64,000 nucleotides of DNA from Limnoglobus roseus. GTDB lineage: Bacteria; Planctomycetota; Planctomycetia; Gemmatales; Gemmataceae. A program made the position numbers and the translations under genes. The notes beneath the pieces are model-generated. The model did no database searches. It saw only the letters and a program-made list of their open reading frames with translations, and was not told the DNA's origin. This document shows, one piece after another, positions 1 through 8,446 of the stretch. The DNA lies in assembly GCF_008254045.1 (NCBI RefSeq), contig NZ_CP042425.1:6386001-6450000 (forward strand), written 5' to 3'. Each line of letters opens with the position of its first letter. The stretch's first letter is position 1.

Positions 1-98
1 ACCGCCTCGTCGACCTCGGCACCGCCGGGATCGCGGAGATCACGGCCCTGCAAAAAGCAGCCCTCGGCAAGCAGTGGCCGTTCAAACCGGTGAAATAA
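1..98 (+). CDS. rph: C-terminal end of a ribonuclease PH-like protein (partial)
   Basis: Only the last 31 codons are present, in the frame beginning at base 3 and ending with TAA at 96-98. The readable tail contains GIAEITALQKAALG, which resembles the helical C-terminus of RNase PH (3'-5' phosphorolytic trimming of tRNA precursors). The catalytic part lies outside the window, so this rests on a short C-terminal match from memory. It converges on the next gene with a gap of about 6 bases. Confidence 0.5.
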   Translation, partial: RLVDLGTAGIAEITALQKAALGKQWPFKPVK

Positions 99-104
99 CC
101 ACCA

Positions 105-896
105 TCACCGCTGAACCAGCCACATCATCTGCCCGCCGATTTCGAGTGCGTACTCCGGTTCGTCGATATCCTCAACCGGAGCCGCCACGAGCGTGAGTAG
201 GCCGCCATCGCAGAGCTTGCGGATGCCCTCGTGAAACCCGAACACCGACAGATTCGCGTCGCTGCCGTTCGCCACCTGGAAGACTTCACTCAACGTCGCC
301 GGGCGGGGTGAATCGCCCGCCGCCCGCCAATCAAGGTCCGCCAACACCGCGTTCGCCCACGGCACCAACCGTGTCATCCCCTGCCCCAGCGTGGGGGTCG
401 CACACGCCACCCGTTGCAGGGCGGCATCGACTCGTTCGCTCAGGGCGTCGAGTCGCTTCATCATCTCGCGGGCGGTGTGGTCGAAGCGAAGCGAAAGTTG
501 AGCCGCCTCATCGCGGGCCTGCGCCATCCAGACCGGCACACCGGCTCGCGTCTCGCCGATGACTTCTTGCAGTTCGCGGAGCACCGCCTTCGGCGAATCG
601 TGGTCGTGCAGGTATTCCACCGCCTTCGGCAGACTTCGAACCCACTCGACGACGAGTCGGCCCTTCGCCTCGGTCCGGACGTGTTCCAGCAACCCCTGCG
701 ACAGCGCGAACCGTGCGGCAACCGCCGACGGTCCGACGCGGCTCGGGAACAGGCCGTTCAGTTTGCCCCATCGAAAGAGCCGGTGTTCGCCAGCGGAACT
801 CGTGGCGACCTTCAGCGCGTCGAGCAGGTATTCGGACTGTTTTTCCAACTCGGCCACCGTGGCGGGGGCGGCCGGCGTGAGCAGGGCGGTTTCCAT
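105..896 (-). CDS. Hypothetical protein, 263 aa
   Basis: An intact ORF with ATG at 896 and no family I recognise. No signal peptide or membrane segment is visible. The middle (about residues 110-165) is helical and charged, with heptad-like spacing around EMMKRLDALSERVDAAL that could form a coiled coil. The N-terminal third could be a winged-helix-like fold, but this is a guess. It converges with the RNase PH-like gene and diverges from trpS. Confidence 0.6.
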   Translation of the reverse strand: METALLTPAAPATVAELEKQSEYLLDALKVATSSAGEHRLFRWGKLNGLFPSRVGPSAVAARFALSQGLLEHVRTEAKGRLVVEWVRSLPKAVEYLHDHDSPKAVLRELQEVIGETRAGVPVWMAQARDEAAQLSLRFDHTAREMMKRLDALSERVDAALQRVACATPTLGQGMTRLVPWANAVLADLDWRAAGDSPRPATLSEVFQVANGSDANLSVFGFHEGIRKLCDGGLLTLVAAPVEDIDEPEYALEIGGQMMWLVQR

Positions 897-999
897 ACCT
901 CTCCCAACGGGCGATGAAATGCGGTCGAACCCGTCCTAATCTAACCGTGTCCGTCCTCGATCGTAAAGTCCAAGCCCGACCGGCCGCCCGGAGATAACG

Positions 1000-2085
1000 A
1001 TGCCTGAAGCCCCTGCCCCACGACGCATCCTCAGTGGCGTGCAACCGTCCGGCAAGTTGCACCTCGGCAACTACTTCGGCGCAATCCAGCAGCACATTGC
1101 CCGGCAGGACACCGGCGAGGCGTTCTACTTCATCGCCGACTATCACGCCCTGACGACGCTGCGCGAAGCCGAAGCCCGAGAAGCCGACGCCGCTCAGAAG
1201 GCCGGGAAGAAGACCTGGAAGTCCGCCCGCGAACTGTTGGCCGAGAACGTCCGCGACGTGGCCCTCGACTACCTCGCACTCGGCCTCGACCCGGCGAAGG
1301 CGTGCTTCTACCGACAGAGCGACGTGCCCGAAGTCTGCGAACTCGCCTGGATGCTCGCGACCGTCACCGGCATGGGCCTCCTCGAGCGCGCTCACTCTTA
1401 CAAAGACAAGGTGGCTCAGGGCATCGCCCCGGCAGTCGGGTTGTTCACGTACCCCGTGTTGATGGCGGCGGACATACTCATCGTGCGCTCGAACGTCGTG
1501 CCGGTCGGCCGGGATCAGGTTCAGCACCTCGAAATGACCCGCGACATGGCCGGGTACTTCAACCAGGCTTACGGCGAGGTGTTCCCGTTGCCGCAGGAGC
1601 AACTCGGCGAGACGCCGACCGTCCCAGGCACCGACGGCCGGAAGATGAGCAAGTCCTACGGCAACACCATCGAGATTTTCGCCGAGGGGAAGGCCCTCAA
1701 GACCGCCGTCATGGGGATCGTTACCGACTCGACGCCGCTCGAATCGCCGAAAAACCCGGACACCTGCAACGTAGCCACGCTCTACAAGCTCTTCGCGTCG
1801 GCGGAGGAAGTCGCAAACCTGGCCGCTCACTACCGCGACCCGCTGCTCAACGCCCACGAGCGGGAGGGAAAGCCGTTCGGCTACGGCCACGCCAAGCAGT
1901 TGCTCTTGAAGAAGATCGACGGCTACTTCGCCGACGCCCGACAACGCAGGAAGGAACTGCTCGCCGATCCCACCCGCGTCGAGGCCGTGCTGAAGGCCGG
2001 GGCGGCTAAAGCACGGGCGGAAGCGGTCAAGACGATGGAACTCGTCCGCCAAAGGGTCGGGATGCTTCCGCGGCCGGTGGCATAG
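1000..2085 (+). CDS. trpS: Tryptophan-tRNA ligase
   Basis: This cytoplasmic class Ic aminoacyl-tRNA synthetase charges tRNA-Trp. The Rossmann-fold signature SGVQPSGKLHLGN, containing the HIGH-type motif, is at about residues 12-24. The KMSKS loop is at about residue 215 within DGRKMSKSYGN. The length of 361 aa is slightly above the bacterial norm of about 330-350, because of an insertion around residues 63-80 rich in Lys, Glu and Ala. The ATG at 1000 follows a GGAGATAA stretch that serves as ribosome binding site. The identification is secure. Confidence 0.97.
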   Translation: MPEAPAPRRILSGVQPSGKLHLGNYFGAIQQHIARQDTGEAFYFIADYHALTTLREAEAREADAAQKAGKKTWKSARELLAENVRDVALDYLALGLDPAKACFYRQSDVPEVCELAWMLATVTGMGLLERAHSYKDKVAQGIAPAVGLFTYPVLMAADILIVRSNVVPVGRDQVQHLEMTRDMAGYFNQAYGEVFPLPQEQLGETPTVPGTDGRKMSKSYGNTIEIFAEGKALKTAVMGIVTDSTPLESPKNPDTCNVATLYKLFASAEEVANLAAHYRDPLLNAHEREGKPFGYGHAKQLLLKKIDGYFADARQRRKELLADPTRVEAVLKAGAAKARAEAVKTMELVRQRVGMLPRPVA

Positions 2086-2113
2086 GTTCTGTTACAATTC
2101 CGGGAGACGATTC

Positions 2114-2569
2114 GTGTTCGCCGGGGCAACTCCCATGTCGCCTGAAGAACTGCAATCGCGCTACGTCGCCGAGATCGAGAAGCGCGGCGTGGACGACAAG
2201 TACATCGACGGCGTCGAGGAACGCGAGTTAATGCAGATCGCCATCCAACACGGCTTCTCGACCGACCGCGCCCGCACGTTCCTGGCCGACGTGTGCCGCG
2301 AACGCGGGTACGTGATCGAGGCCGTCGTGGTGCAGCAGATTCGCGAAAAGTTGCTCGCGAAAGCCCGCCGCAACCGGGCCATCCGACAGAGCGCGTTCGA
2401 GAGCGTCGTCCGAGAAGCGTCGAACTTGGTCGGCTGTACGACCCGCACCGAGGGTGATGTTCGCAAACTCGTGATGACGACGATGGACGACAGCGGCATC
2501 GCACGCATCAAGAAGTGGTGGGGCGGCGATTGGTACTCGCGGATGAAGCGCGACCTCGGCCTCGCGTGA
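2114..2569 (+). CDS. Hypothetical protein, 151 aa
   Basis: It follows trpS by 28 bases and probably shares its transcript. Two starts are possible: GTG at 2114, preceded by GGGAG with good spacing, and ATG at 2135, which gives a 144-aa protein starting MSPEELQ. The protein is charged and mostly helical, with no signal peptide. A C-terminal KKWWGGDWYSRMKRDLG stretch is rich in aromatic residues. I do not recognise a family. It converges on the epimerase gene, 4 bases away. Confidence 0.7.
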   Translation: MFAGATPMSPEELQSRYVAEIEKRGVDDKYIDGVEERELMQIAIQHGFSTDRARTFLADVCRERGYVIEAVVVQQIREKLLAKARRNRAIRQSAFESVVREASNLVGCTTRTEGDVRKLVMTTMDDSGIARIKKWWGGDWYSRMKRDLGLA

Positions 2570-2573
2570 CCCG

Positions 2574-3704
2574 TCACCGCCCGAGAAAAGTTGCGCACGT
2601 GTCGAGGATGCGCTGACTCGCCTTCCCGTCGCCGTAGGGATTCGGTTTACCGGTCATCGCTCGGTATGCCGCCGGGTTCGTCAACAACTCCGACACGCCA
2701 CCCACGATCCCTTCGAACGACGGTCCAACTAACTTCACGGCCCCGACCGCGACGCCCTCGGGCCGTTCCGTCGTGTCGCGCATGACGAGGACCGGTTTGT
2801 TCAGCGTCGGCGCTTCTTCTTGAACGCCCCCGCTGTCAGTGAGTACGAGCGTGCATCGGCGGAAGAGTTCGAGGAACTCACGGTAGCCCTGCGGTTCGGT
2901 CAGAAAGACATTCGGCCGGCCGCGTAGGATGCGGTGAACAGGTTCGCGGACGTTCGGGTTGAGGTGGACCGGGTAGACGAACGCCACGTCTGGGAATTGG
3001 GCCGCGAGATGGGCGATCGCCGCGCACATCTGCTCGAACCCCGCGCCGAAGTTCTCGCGACGGTGGCCGGTGATGAGCACGAACTGCCGGTCGGCCGGCC
3101 ACTCGGACAGCGGCACACCGGGCACGGGCGGCGGATTGGTTTCGATCTCACGAACCGCGTGAAGCAGTGCATCAATGACCGTGTTTCCCGTCACATGGAC
3201 GCGGTCAGCCGGGGTGCCTTCGCCGAGCAAGTTGTCGGCCGCGGATTGCGTCGGGGCGAAATGGAGGGCCGCCAGGCGCGTGGTGAGTTGGCGATTCGCT
3301 TCCTCCGGGAACGGGGATTGCAGGTTGCCCGTCCGCAGTCCGGCTTCCACGTGTCCGACCGGGATGCGACGGTAGAACGCCGCGAGTGCGGCGGCCAAAA
3401 CGGTTGTCGTGTCACCCTGCACCAGCACGAGATCGGGCTTTGAGTTCGCGAAGTGGGCGTCGAGCGTGGTGAGCGTTCGGGCGGTAAGATCGGCGAGTGT
3501 TTGACTCGGGGCCATCAGGTTGAGATCGACGTCCGGGCGAATCCGAAAGGCGTCGAGCACCTGATCGAGCATCTGCCGGTGCTGACCCGTTACGCAGACT
3601 TCGAGCGCGAAACGGTCGTCGGCTCGGCCCGCGAGGACGAGCGGCGCGAGCTTGATCGCTTCCGGCCGGGTGCCGAAGACGACGCTGATTTTTGGTGGTC
3701 GCAT
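2574..3704 (-). CDS. wecB: UDP-N-acetylglucosamine 2-epimerase (non-hydrolysing)
   Basis: It interconverts UDP-GlcNAc and UDP-ManNAc in the cytoplasm, supplying ManNAc-type sugars for surface polysaccharide. Family motifs seen in order are VVFGTRPEAIKLAPL at the N-terminus, VQGDTTT, GHVEAGLRTGN, TGHRRENFG and the UDP-binding segment DSGGVQEEAPTLNKPVL. The start is set at ATG 3704 (MRPPKIS), giving 376 aa, the usual family length. Longer upstream reading has no homologous look and would run into the next gene. No polysaccharide cluster is visible nearby. Confidence 0.95.
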   Translation of the reverse strand: MRPPKISVVFGTRPEAIKLAPLVLAGRADDRFALEVCVTGQHRQMLDQVLDAFRIRPDVDLNLMAPSQTLADLTARTLTTLDAHFANSKPDLVLVQGDTTTVLAAALAAFYRRIPVGHVEAGLRTGNLQSPFPEEANRQLTTRLAALHFAPTQSAADNLLGEGTPADRVHVTGNTVIDALLHAVREIETNPPPVPGVPLSEWPADRQFVLITGHRRENFGAGFEQMCAAIAHLAAQFPDVAFVYPVHLNPNVREPVHRILRGRPNVFLTEPQGYREFLELFRRCTLVLTDSGGVQEEAPTLNKPVLVMRDTTERPEGVAVGAVKLVGPSFEGIVGGVSELLTNPAAYRAMTGKPNPYGDGKASQRILDTCATFLGR

Positions 3705-3724
3705 GACAGAGTATGCCACACTTT

Positions 3725-5836
3725 TCACGGCCGGTCTTCGACCAACCTCAGCCGCGGCTCGCCGGTGGTCTTTTGCAGTTGCACCGGCCACGCCCACGCC
3801 TCGCGGTCGGCCGGCTTCACGTGGAGCGTGACCGGGACCGTCGTCAGCGCGACCGCTTGCGGCACGTCGAGTACGCGGGCGACGTTGAGCAGGATCGGCC
3901 CGTCGCGGTGCGTCGTCGGCAAGTGCCACAAGTCCAGACCCGCCACGGCCGGTTCAAACAAACTGGCGTACAGCGCGATCCCGGCTGCGTCGCGCTCACC
4001 GTGCAGTCGCACCGGCACGTCTTTTAGCGATTCCGCGAGCGCCTGCACGGCCCGCCGGGTGTCCCAGACGCGCTGCCCGTCAAGCGTTTGCCCGAGGAGC
4101 GGGAACCGCCGACGGATCTGCGTGTCGTCGGTCGAACCATCAACGGCCCACCGCGTCGGCCCGATCCCCCGCGGGCAAACGGCGGCGAATGCGACCTTCT
4201 CCTGCTTCATCACGGCCGCGTTCTGGGCGAACTTCTTCTCGTCGCGTTCGATCGGCTCTTTGCGTTGCAACAACGCCGCGTACTCTGGCCCCAGATCGCG
4301 GCACCACGTCTGCCAGCCCATTTCGTCGAGGACCGACAACATGACATGCGTCGGCTTCGTGACTTCCGGCGAACTCATCACGAACAAGCGAAGCGGAATT
4401 GCCTCCTCCGAGACGAAATCGAACGCCTGCAACTTCACCCCGTTGTGAACGACCTCGCCGGCCGCCTTCACGCCCAGAGCCGGCGGCTGTTTCGCCCACC
4501 CCGAGAAGACCTTGTCCCGCAGGTCGGCCACGAGTTGGCCGCGCTTGTGCGACCACCACTCTTTCGTCACCGCTGATGATTCAGGCAAGTCGATCTTCGC
4601 GGGCTTAATGAACGAGTCCTGAATCGTCGTGTTAATCGAATCCTCGGGCGTCTTCGCGAGAACCTTCAACTGTTCCGGCGGCAACTTCGGCGGCAGGTCG
4701 TCCTCAACGGCAGCCGTGGTGTCGTTCTTCAGCCAGCGGTTCATCCACTTGTTGATGCCGACGCGGAGTTCCGGCGTGTCCTTGTGCGGGCCTTTGGTTT
4801 CGAGCAGTTGGAACTTCTCTTCCGCCCCGTACAGGGCGTAGACCTTTCGCACCTTGCCCGCGATCCGCCGGTAGCCGGCCACCGGGAAAATGTCGTCCGC
4901 GTCCGAGTTGCCGAGCAAGAGCGGCCGCGGGGCGATGAGGGCGGCGATCTGCGCGAAGTCCCAGCGGTACGTGTTTACCGGGAACATGCAGTCGCAGTGC
5001 CCGGCAATCACGCCGGCTTTCAGGCGGTCGGGCGAACCCGGTTGCGAACCGTCGGAAATGTGGGCCGTCAGGTCGGCGAAGCCCGCGACCGGCACGACGG
5101 CCTGAATTCGCTCGTCGGCCGCCGCCGTCCACCAACTCGTCGCCCCGCCGCCGGACCGGCCGGTCAGACCGATCCGCTTCGCGTCCACCTCGGGCCGCGT
5201 TTCGAGGTAGTCGATGGCCCGGATCGCGTTCCACAGTTCGATGCCCGCCGGCGTGTAACCGCGGGTGTGCCACCACCACATCTTCTCGCGGTACGTGCCG
5301 TGGTGTTGGCCGGGAATTTCGTGGAGTTGCAGCGTGTCGAGGATGAGGCAAGCGTAGCCGTGGGCGGCGAACCACGCGGGGTGGTACTGGTAGAAGACCT
5401 TGCTGCCGTAGGAGACCCCTTTCTCGACGACGTTGCCGTGGCCGCAAACGTATAGAACGGTGGGGGCATTCTTCACGTCCCCTTTCGGCAGGTACAAGTT
5501 CGCGGTGACGTACAGCCCCGGCATCGACTGGAAGTGCAGTTTCTCGACGCGGTACTTCTCAGCCTCCACCGTGCCGGTCACGACCGGCTTCAAGTCAGTG
5601 CGGGCGGGCATCGGCCAGAGGCCCATCATCTCCAGGTACTGCTGACGTAACGTGACCCGCCGCTTCTCCCAATCGGCCTTCGTGGTGAGGTCGTTCAGGC
5701 ATTGATCCGCGATCTGCTTCGACTGGACGCGGAAGTAGTTGTCGATCATCGCACGGCCGGCCGAGAGGTCCGGCTGGGGATCGGCCGCGAGGGCGGAAAC
5801 GGGGACGAGAGCGAGAAGGGTCAAGACGAATCGCAT
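3725..5836 (-). CDS. Secreted alpha/beta hydrolase, acetyl xylan esterase-like
   Basis: 703 aa from ATG 5836. A Sec signal peptide (MRFVLTLLALVPVSALAAD) decides this start over the longer reading. The alpha/beta hydrolase domain occupies about residues 90-390. The nucleophile elbow is GRSGGGAT, and acid and histidine candidates lie in NSDADDIFP and GPHKDTPE. The following 300 residues form a second, poorly conserved domain. Planctomycetes carry many such periplasmic esterases thought to act on plant or algal polysaccharides. The exact substrate cannot be read from the sequence. It ends 20 bases upstream of the wecB start. Confidence 0.85.
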   Translation of the reverse strand: MRFVLTLLALVPVSALAADPQPDLSAGRAMIDNYFRVQSKQIADQCLNDLTTKADWEKRRVTLRQQYLEMMGLWPMPARTDLKPVVTGTVEAEKYRVEKLHFQSMPGLYVTANLYLPKGDVKNAPTVLYVCGHGNVVEKGVSYGSKVFYQYHPAWFAAHGYACLILDTLQLHEIPGQHHGTYREKMWWWHTRGYTPAGIELWNAIRAIDYLETRPEVDAKRIGLTGRSGGGATSWWTAAADERIQAVVPVAGFADLTAHISDGSQPGSPDRLKAGVIAGHCDCMFPVNTYRWDFAQIAALIAPRPLLLGNSDADDIFPVAGYRRIAGKVRKVYALYGAEEKFQLLETKGPHKDTPELRVGINKWMNRWLKNDTTAAVEDDLPPKLPPEQLKVLAKTPEDSINTTIQDSFIKPAKIDLPESSAVTKEWWSHKRGQLVADLRDKVFSGWAKQPPALGVKAAGEVVHNGVKLQAFDFVSEEAIPLRLFVMSSPEVTKPTHVMLSVLDEMGWQTWCRDLGPEYAALLQRKEPIERDEKKFAQNAAVMKQEKVAFAAVCPRGIGPTRWAVDGSTDDTQIRRRFPLLGQTLDGQRVWDTRRAVQALAESLKDVPVRLHGERDAAGIALYASLFEPAVAGLDLWHLPTTHRDGPILLNVARVLDVPQAVALTTVPVTLHVKPADREAWAWPVQLQKTTGEPRLRLVEDRP

Positions 5837-5897
5837 CGCGGAACTCCGTCGGGCGGGTTCCGCTGAGCATACCGTGAAGGGGCCGTCGAAGGAATCG

Positions 5898-6140
5898 TTA
5901 ATCGACTTTGAACTGCGGTTCGTCATCGTCGAAAATCGGCATCAAGTCTTCGCCCGTGCCCGGCTTCGTGAGGACGGCGGGGGCGACCGGCGGCGCGGTG
6001 GGCGGGGCCTTGCCCGGTGCCGCCGGAACTTTGATCGCCTGCTTGCAAATCAAACAGGCGACGACGTTCCCCTGATCGGTGTCCTCGACCAGCATGAACT
6101 TCCGGCACTTCGGGTTCGGACAGCGAACGGCCGCGACCAT
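5898..6140 (-). CDS. Small zinc-ribbon protein, 80 aa
   Basis: Two Cys pairs spaced as a zinc ribbon are visible: CPNPKC at residues 7-12 and CLIC near residues 29-32. A Pro/Ala-rich linker and an acidic tail (IFDDDEPQF) follow. Such proteins are common in planctomycetes and their role is unknown. It sits between two secreted proteins on the same strand, with about 50-60 base gaps. Confidence 0.7.
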   Translation of the reverse strand: MVAAVRCPNPKCRKFMLVEDTDQGNVVACLICKQAIKVPAAPGKAPPTAPPVAPAVLTKPGTGEDLMPIFDDDEPQFKVD

Positions 6141-6191
6141 TGTCCACCTCGTGCGAAGAGGGCCGCCGGAAAATTCGGCGGCCCGTTCGGT

Positions 6192-6890
6192 TTACTTGTT
6201 CTTCTTCTCGAAGGCATCCACGTACTTCTTCGGGTTGTCGTTGAACTCGTCGCGGCAGCCGGAGCAGCAGACGTAGTAGGTCTTGCCGTTGTAGCTGACG
6301 GCCATCGTGCCGATGCCGCCGGTGACGACGCACTCGGGCTTCTTGGACGCGGTCCCGCCGGCGAACGACTCGCCCTCCTTGGTGCCGGTCGCCTTGTACA
6401 CATCGGTGAAGAGGCCCTTGCCCCCGGGTTGCTCTTCGAAGTTCATGGCCATCCGCACCCCTTCGCTCAAGGTGTTGATGGTGAGGCGGTGGGCGTCGCC
6501 GGTCTTGGGGTCTTTCCCTTCCAGTTTCAGCACGCCCCGCTTGAAGTCGCCGGTGTACACCTGCGTCTTTTTGTCCTTGTCGGTCGTGGTGAGCTCGTAG
6601 AGTTTCTTGTCAACGAGGTACTTCAACTCGCCTTTCGTGAAGGCCTTGCCGTCCTTCACCTCGATCTCGATCCAGGAATCGTCCTTCTTGAACTTCCAGC
6701 CCCAAGTCGCGGTTTCCTTCCACGACGACCCCTTGGCCGGCCGGGCGTCGAGGTTCCACTGACCGATGAACTCGCCGACGTCCTGGAGGGCCTTCTTCGC
6801 CTTGGCGGCGTTGGCCTTGTCGTCGGCCGTCGCCAGGCCGAAGAACATCCCCGCGAGCAGGGCGGGGACGAGTAACAAACGCCGGTTCAT
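6192..6890 (-). CDS. Secreted protein with C-terminal YHS/TRASH-like metal-binding end
   Basis: About 232 aa, starting MNRRLLLVPALLAGMFFG, a clear signal peptide that fixes the start near 6890. The body contains repeated beta-type segments (KGSSWKETATWGWKF, TGDFKRGVLKLEG). The last 45 residues hold CVVTGG...YNGKTYYVCCSGCRDEF...NPKKYV, the cysteine arrangement of YHS/TRASH-type metal-binding modules. A periplasmic metal-responsive or metal-carrying role is inferred from this only. Confidence 0.75.
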   Translation of the reverse strand: MNRRLLLVPALLAGMFFGLATADDKANAAKAKKALQDVGEFIGQWNLDARPAKGSSWKETATWGWKFKKDDSWIEIEVKDGKAFTKGELKYLVDKKLYELTTTDKDKKTQVYTGDFKRGVLKLEGKDPKTGDAHRLTINTLSEGVRMAMNFEEQPGGKGLFTDVYKATGTKEGESFAGGTASKKPECVVTGGIGTMAVSYNGKTYYVCCSGCRDEFNDNPKKYVDAFEKKNK

Positions 6891-6991
6891 CTCGGATCCT
6901 CGGTATTGGTGTCGGGAGGTACGAAGTTCTGACGCCAAAGGGCCGGCGGCAGTTCCCCCGCCGGCCGGCCCCTTCCCTTTATATCACCCGA

Positions 6992-8305
6992 TTACTCGGC
7001 CTTCTCGACCAGTATCGTGTGCGTGACCGGCGTTTTCGGCACGAGCGCCCGCACGGCGGCGTGGTTCGCGTCTTCCTTCGCCCAGAGGCGTTCCTGAATT
7101 TTGGCCAGCGCGGTTGCGATCTCGGGATCCTCTTTCGCCAGCCCCGCCAACCCGCGGTGGTTGGTGATGACGCTCTTGATCATGAAGGTTTGAAAGTGCT
7201 GTTGGTGGTTCACGGCCGTGTCGATCTTGGCGAAGGCGTCCGAGAGCGCGGTGGTCTCGAACGCCTCCGCGAGGTTGATCCCCTTCTGAAGTTCGTCCTT
7301 CGTGAACGTCTTCGATTCCTGGCCCCACGTGACCTTCAGCTTCTCGGCGGGGGCGTTCTTCACCTTCAGGGTGAAGCGATTGAACTCGGCGTTGAACGAC
7401 AGGAACGGCAGGATGCTCCGCGTGCCGCTGGTCGCCCTCGCATCGCCGGTGAAGGCGAACGGCAGGCGGGAACTCTCGACCACGACCTTACCGCCGTCGC
7501 TGCTGGCAACCTTGTGACCGTTCTCGGCGGTCGAATCGCCGGTGAAGTCGATGGTAACGGTGCCGAGGTCGCCGTCGAGTTTCATCGCCCGGAGGAAGGC
7601 GGTGGTCATAATAAGCTGGCCGTTGGCGTCGGCGTGAACTCCGTCGGCCCCGCAGACGGCGTACTTCGGGCCGAGGTGGTCGGCGGTCTGGGCTTTCCGC
7701 ATGCTATCGACCATCGCATCGTGGACATTGGCGAACGGCATCCCGGCGTCGTCGGCGATCTTGTGGGCGATGTCCCGGAGTTTGGCGAGCGTGGGGTTGT
7801 ACATCTTCGAGCGCTCGGTCATCTCCAACTGATTCGGTCCCCGCCCGTAGAAGTAATCATCGACCGCTCCCGGCGACCCGACCACCACCGTGACGTTGGC
7901 CGCCTTGAGTTTCCTGACGATCTCCGTCAGCGGTTTCTCGTACCGGTCGCCCGTGCTTTTACTGAACCGTGAGTATCCGCCGTCGTTCATGCCATAGCAG
8001 AGCGTGACCACGTCGGGTTTGAACGGCATCAGGTCGTTGTCCATCCGCTTCGAGAACCCGTCGGCCGTCTCGCCGCCCCAGCCGAACTGAACGATGTGGG
8101 CGTCGAGGTCGGGGTAGCAGGCCGTGAGGTAGTCCGCGAGGAATCGACTGTACAGCTTCTGCTCGGTGATCGAATCGCCCACCACGGCGACGCGAACACC
8201 CTTCTTGAGTTCCGCCTTCTTGCCCGGCGTTTGTGCCAGGAGCGTGGAGGACAATGCCAGGAATACGATGCCGGACACGAACAACCGACGCGGGAACGGG
8301 GTCAT
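6992..8305 (-). CDS. Secreted SGNH/GDSL-type hydrolase
   Basis: 437 aa from ATG 8305, chosen because MTPFPRRLFVSGIVFLALSS is a signal peptide. Block I is VVGDSITEQ with the catalytic Ser, the Gly block is FGWGGET, the Asn block is GMNDGGY, and the Asp-His block is DGVHADANG. All four SGNH residues are therefore present. This is the family of esterases and lipases working outside the cytoplasmic membrane, and planctomycetes have many copies. The C-terminal 180 residues are helical and specific to this type. The substrate is unknown. Confidence 0.9.
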   Translation of the reverse strand: MTPFPRRLFVSGIVFLALSSTLLAQTPGKKAELKKGVRVAVVGDSITEQKLYSRFLADYLTACYPDLDAHIVQFGWGGETADGFSKRMDNDLMPFKPDVVTLCYGMNDGGYSRFSKSTGDRYEKPLTEIVRKLKAANVTVVVGSPGAVDDYFYGRGPNQLEMTERSKMYNPTLAKLRDIAHKIADDAGMPFANVHDAMVDSMRKAQTADHLGPKYAVCGADGVHADANGQLIMTTAFLRAMKLDGDLGTVTIDFTGDSTAENGHKVASSDGGKVVVESSRLPFAFTGDARATSGTRSILPFLSFNAEFNRFTLKVKNAPAEKLKVTWGQESKTFTKDELQKGINLAEAFETTALSDAFAKIDTAVNHQQHFQTFMIKSVITNHRGLAGLAKEDPEIATALAKIQERLWAKEDANHAAVRALVPKTPVTHTILVEKAE

Positions 8306-8446
8306 GGGGAGGACTCCGAAAGGTGAGACGGAGGGTTCGACGGGACCGCTGTGAGAGGGTATGCGGATCGCAGGTGAATGCACACAAAAAAATCCGACCC
8401 CGGATCGGGATCGGATTCGGCAGTGCCCGAAAGGACAACAGTCGGT

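Noticed and set aside
508..2052. 514-codon minus-strand ORF across trpS
   Set aside because: It is the antisense shadow of trpS and the neighbouring gene; composition is His/Arg-rich and without any motif.
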